Source of the DNA: Flavobacterium tiangeerense
GTDB lineage: Bacteria > Bacteroidota > Bacteroidia > Flavobacteriales > Flavobacteriaceae
Direction of reading: 5' to 3'
Assembly (NCBI RefSeq): GCF_007830355.1
Contig: NZ_VLKO01000003.1
Location: 231-64,230, forward strand
Length of the DNA: 64,000 nucleotides
Part shown: one piece after another, positions 61,413-64,000 of the stretch
Layout: every line of letters starts with the position of its first letter
Numbering within the stretch: the stretch's first letter is position 1
Notes under the pieces: generated by a model
The model's database searches: none
What the model was told of the DNA's origin: nothing
What the model saw: the letters and a program-made list of their open reading frames with translations, nothing else
Position numbers and translations under genes: made by a program

Positions 61413-63485
61413 TTATTTGCCAGATCGGTAAATTCCTATCCTGCCTACAGTAATTTCACTATTATTAGGCAAAGGATTTGATGTTTTTATCTCGACATGG
61501 AGCGCTTCCAAAGTGAGATTGTTAGCAAGATGCAAATCATCAACAATACTCGTAATATTAAATTTAAAAGTAAGACCAGAACCTCCGTGAGCAGTATTTT
61601 TCATGGATGCCATTCGAATACCAAAAAGTGAAACTGTTTTTACTAAGGTCCCGTTTACAAATACGGATAAAAAATTAGCATTATTAGTCCCTGTTACATT
61701 CTCTAATAAAAGATAAACTTCATCAGGCATTGCGCTTAAAGACGCTTTAAGTAAGCTCTTAGAGACCGATTTCCATGCACTGGTATCAAGTGCTACACTT
61801 GCTTGGGTTGTACCACTATTCAATTTAATAGAATTGCTACTTGCGCCAACTAGCTCAGCATTACTTTTTGAAGGCATAGGATGATCATTAGAATTTACAG
61901 TAACTCCAAGTTTAGATAAACGCAAAACGGATTTTTCAACTGCGGTAGCTGGAGGTACTTTACTGTATGAAGTTAAGGAAAGATCATCATAAGTATAGGA
62001 GTAAAGGGCTTTATTGTAATATTTTAAATCAGTAGTGCTATTAACATCATCAGGTGTGTAGTACCATGGTTTTCCACTCGAGTCCAGTGGCATTGCAAAT
62101 CTTGAATTTCCTTGCGCTGAAGGACCTGCTAACCAATTTGGATTTGTTGGATTACTATTAGTACCTGTTACATTCCAAGCAGCCCACATTCGATCAATAT
62201 TGGCATGATGTAAAAAGAAAATAGGGTCTAAACCTGCTAATCCTGGGTCAGCCATTAAGCCTTCATATTCCTCACTTGGAGTGCTAGTAAGACTAATTGT
62301 AACAGCACCGGTATTATCTGTTAAACCTGCACCGTATGCACCCGTTAAATCGTCATTTATGCAGACTTCTAATAAACCACTACTTCCATTTGGTACAATA
62401 GCCCCATCTCCTATAAAAAAAGGAGTTCCGCCATTTACTCTCCCAACTAGAGCTCCCATAGCTACATCAACCATTGGATAAAGCGGTTGATTAACTGGAA
62501 CAACAATGTGTGGAGAACCTTTAGCATCATATTGTTTACCGCCATTATCATGTGGATCAGCGGTCCAAGTCCCTTTTAAATAGGATACTGCAACTGTGGA
62601 ACTTCCTTCAATAATATTTATTCCTGTACATTGCCAAGGTTTGTTGGCATGTACCGTAAACTTAGTACCAGAAAAAGACCAAAATTCTGAATTTAATCCT
62701 CCTACCATACCGTGCGTAAAATTATGAGGATTCATTTCTAAATCTCCAAAACCACCATTGCTGTGACTAAAACCTGTTTGTGCACCACCATAATGATCAC
62801 CAAAAATAGTTATACCTTTTTCGTCAGGATGTCTTTTCGGATCATTCTGTGGATCAGCACCGCTACTGTATAAAGTATCCCATTGACATTCATCATTAAT
62901 TGAACTAGTCAAACCCTTTCCCACTATTAAAAATATACCATTAGTAGGGTTACCCGTAACTCCATATCGTTCTGGAACATACAAAGGATTTGCAGTACCA
63001 TCTGGCAACTCAGCCTCAGTAAATGCTGGAGGAATATAGTTTTCTTCAAAGGTTGGGGATTGATTCAAATAATTCCAATACGGCAAGGCCCAGTCGCTTG
63101 GTCCTCCTAACTGAACAATTGTATCTCTAAGAATATTTTCAAGAGCTACTAAATACCCTCTATGCCAAGGAGGAAAAAACCAAGTACCGTGCTGACATTG
63201 ATTCCAAAACAAACTAATAAAATTTTGATCTGGCAATGTACCAAGTTTTGCTGATTCTGGTATTGAATTGATTTTAGTCCAATTAGGATAACCAGATGGT
63301 GCTGTATCTGTACCAAAATCACTCGTTAGATATTCTCCATGAATAGCGGCGTAGAACCACCAACTTGTGGGATTACTAATTGGTTTCAATTTCATTGCCC
63401 ATACTGCTTTTGCATACCACAAAAGATCTAAATTCTCAAAGGTACCTCCGTTGTTCCATGCATTCGCTCTTGTAAATGTTGTCAT
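61413..63485 (-). CDS. Tyrosinase-family copper enzyme with an enlarged CuB region
   Basis: The 690-aa protein has the type 3 copper site. CuA His: AAIHGEYL (H49), CQHGTWFFPPWHRGYL (H99, H108). CuB His: NPHNFTHGMVGG (H254, H258) and DPIFFLHHANIDRMW (H426/H427). Tyrosinases oxidise phenols to o-quinones with O2. The distance between the CuB HxxxH pair and the HH motif is about 168 residues, against roughly 20-30 in compact bacterial tyrosinases, so a beta-rich insertion splits the site (AVSYLKGTWTADPHD, GGTPFFIGDGAIVPNG). A C-terminal beta domain of about 190 residues follows. No signal peptide is visible. It forms an operon with the DUF2182 gene. A motif upstream (63710-63738) may regulate it. 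Confidence 0.88.
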   Translation of the reverse strand: MTTFTRANAWNNGGTFENLDLLWYAKAVWAMKLKPISNPTSWWFYAAIHGEYLTSDFGTDTAPSGYPNWTKINSIPESAKLGTLPDQNFISLFWNQCQHGTWFFPPWHRGYLVALENILRDTIVQLGGPSDWALPYWNYLNQSPTFEENYIPPAFTEAELPDGTANPLYVPERYGVTGNPTNGIFLIVGKGLTSSINDECQWDTLYSSGADPQNDPKRHPDEKGITIFGDHYGGAQTGFSHSNGGFGDLEMNPHNFTHGMVGGLNSEFWSFSGTKFTVHANKPWQCTGINIIEGSSTVAVSYLKGTWTADPHDNGGKQYDAKGSPHIVVPVNQPLYPMVDVAMGALVGRVNGGTPFFIGDGAIVPNGSSGLLEVCINDDLTGAYGAGLTDNTGAVTISLTSTPSEEYEGLMADPGLAGLDPIFFLHHANIDRMWAAWNVTGTNSNPTNPNWLAGPSAQGNSRFAMPLDSSGKPWYYTPDDVNSTTDLKYYNKALYSYTYDDLSLTSYSKVPPATAVEKSVLRLSKLGVTVNSNDHPMPSKSNAELVGASSNSIKLNSGTTQASVALDTSAWKSVSKSLLKASLSAMPDEVYLLLENVTGTNNANFLSVFVNGTLVKTVSLFGIRMASMKNTAHGGSGLTFKFNITSIVDDLHLANNLTLEALHVEIKTSNPLPNNSEITVGRIGIYRSGK

Positions 63486-63709
63486 AGTTATTTTTAGTTT
63501 GATTGATAGTTTTTATTAAGGTTTTTAACCCAAACTGGCGAATGGGTTAGCAAATCATAATGCCTTCTGTTGACTGCTAGATGGCCACTATTTACTTAAT
63601 CGTTCCTAATTTCAGTGTAATGTAGGAACCTCTTTCGCCTAATTTAAGAACACACCCAAAATTTAATTTGGTTTATGAGCACTCAAAACTAAAACAATTA
63701 TCACAACGG

Positions 63710-63738
63710 TAACCGCGTATTTTTACGTGTTTTATGAT
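63710..63738 (-). promoter_or_regulatory. Candidate operator motif GTAAAAATACGCGGTTA, shared with 5462-5487
   Basis: Minus-strand reading: ATCATA, 6 bases, GTAAAAATACGCGGTTA, 225 bp before the tyrosinase ATG. See the related site at 5462-5487. Confidence 0.35.
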
Positions 63739-63849
63739 ACTAAATAATGATTAGGTGTTTTATAAAAAAGATTTATCTTGTTAAATACACCCTCTTGCAA
63801 AAGTCAATTCAGAGCGTTCAAAATTATATTTTTGGGGATTTTTTTGGGA

Positions 63850-63926
63850 AGCAATTCCAGCTATACGTTACAATCTTATACGCCGAAACCCGGCGCATAA
63901 GGATATTCACTACTATCTGGGCTATG
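63850..63926 (-). ncRNA. Structured repetitive RNA-like element (copy 2)
   Basis: On the minus strand: AGCCCAGATAGTAGTGAATA and TCCTTAT, then a stem TTATGCGCCG / CGGCGTATAA, then AAGATTGTAACGTATAGCTG. Outer segments match copy 1 at 58137, while the inner stem differs in sequence but keeps pairing (one G-U). Confidence 0.5.
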
Positions 63927-64000
63927 TTTTTGTTAACAAAAAGCGCATTACTTGCTTTAGGCTCCTTATAAACGTACTTTGTAAAGATATTAATTCAGAA

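Larger units (their letters stand above)
63486..64000. other. Intergenic region upstream of the tyrosinase operon
   Basis: About 515 bp to the window end. It holds the candidate operator at 63710-63738 and the second copy of the structured element (63850-63926). A 74-aa plus-strand ORF at 63747-63971 overlaps the structured element and is not credible. Confidence 0.55.

Noticed and set aside
63747..63971. 74-aa plus-strand ORF near the window end
   Set aside because: It overlaps the second structured element and ends in sequence fully explained by it.

Overview
The window reads as a chromosomal segment of a Flavobacterium-like member of the Bacteroidota. The DNA is AT-rich, Shine-Dalgarno sequences are weak, and some promoters fit the Bacteroidota TTTG / TAnnTTTG pattern. 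Secreted proteins carry type IX secretion system (T9SS) hallmarks: type A and type B C-terminal sorting domains, SprB repeats and a PorP/SprF barrel. RecA, TrpS and DprA also fit this group. Layout: (1) 1-5186, minus strand: an operon of a small secreted protein, a beta-helix protein, a gliding-motility-associated type B sorting-domain protein and a PorP/SprF barrel with a very long Ala/Lys/Asp/Glu tail that runs off the window. (2) 5983-13738: housekeeping and small accessory genes (DNA polymerase III delta', DoxX-like protein, acyl-CoA thioesterase, recA, lipoprotein, ECF sigma factor with a membrane-anchored beta-barrel partner, acyltransferase, trpS). (3) 13756-15153: a repeat-rich patch with an orphan membrane-protein gene. 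(4) 15154-19923: a large T9SS adhesin split by one in-frame TAA. (5) 20222-20756: an HU-like gene preceded by four direct repeats spaced exactly 22 bp apart. (6) 21311-49397: a long co-oriented cluster of exported proteins. In order it encodes a 1562-aa beta-rich protein, an FN3 protein, three tandem SprB-tail paralogues (one frameshifted), a 2691-aa SprB-repeat adhesin with a T9SS sorting domain, an 818-aa barrel, a 1716-aa FN3/HExxH-metalloprotease carrier resembling polymorphic-toxin backbones, a secreted PD-(D/E)XK nuclease-like toxin and a candidate immunity gene. (7) 49398-52211: a cassette zone with REP hairpins, repeated terminator blocks, a broken REP-associated transposase (RAYT), an AHH-like toxin tip with an immunity gene, and a further toxin remnant whose end is fused to a REP. 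(8) 52428-57642: a leucine-rich-repeat T9SS protein and an FN3 lipoprotein. (9) 58362-63485: dprA, an HU-SPOR protein, a DUF2182 membrane protein and a tyrosinase. The most interesting hypothesis is that regions 6 and 7 form a T9SS-linked surface toxin system. There, toxin tips and immunity genes are stored as displaced cassettes whose edges coincide with REP elements, and repeats of about 250 bp could support cassette exchange. The toxin and immunity assignments rest on motifs and gene order, not on database searches. No tRNA or rRNA gene and no CRISPR array was recognised.
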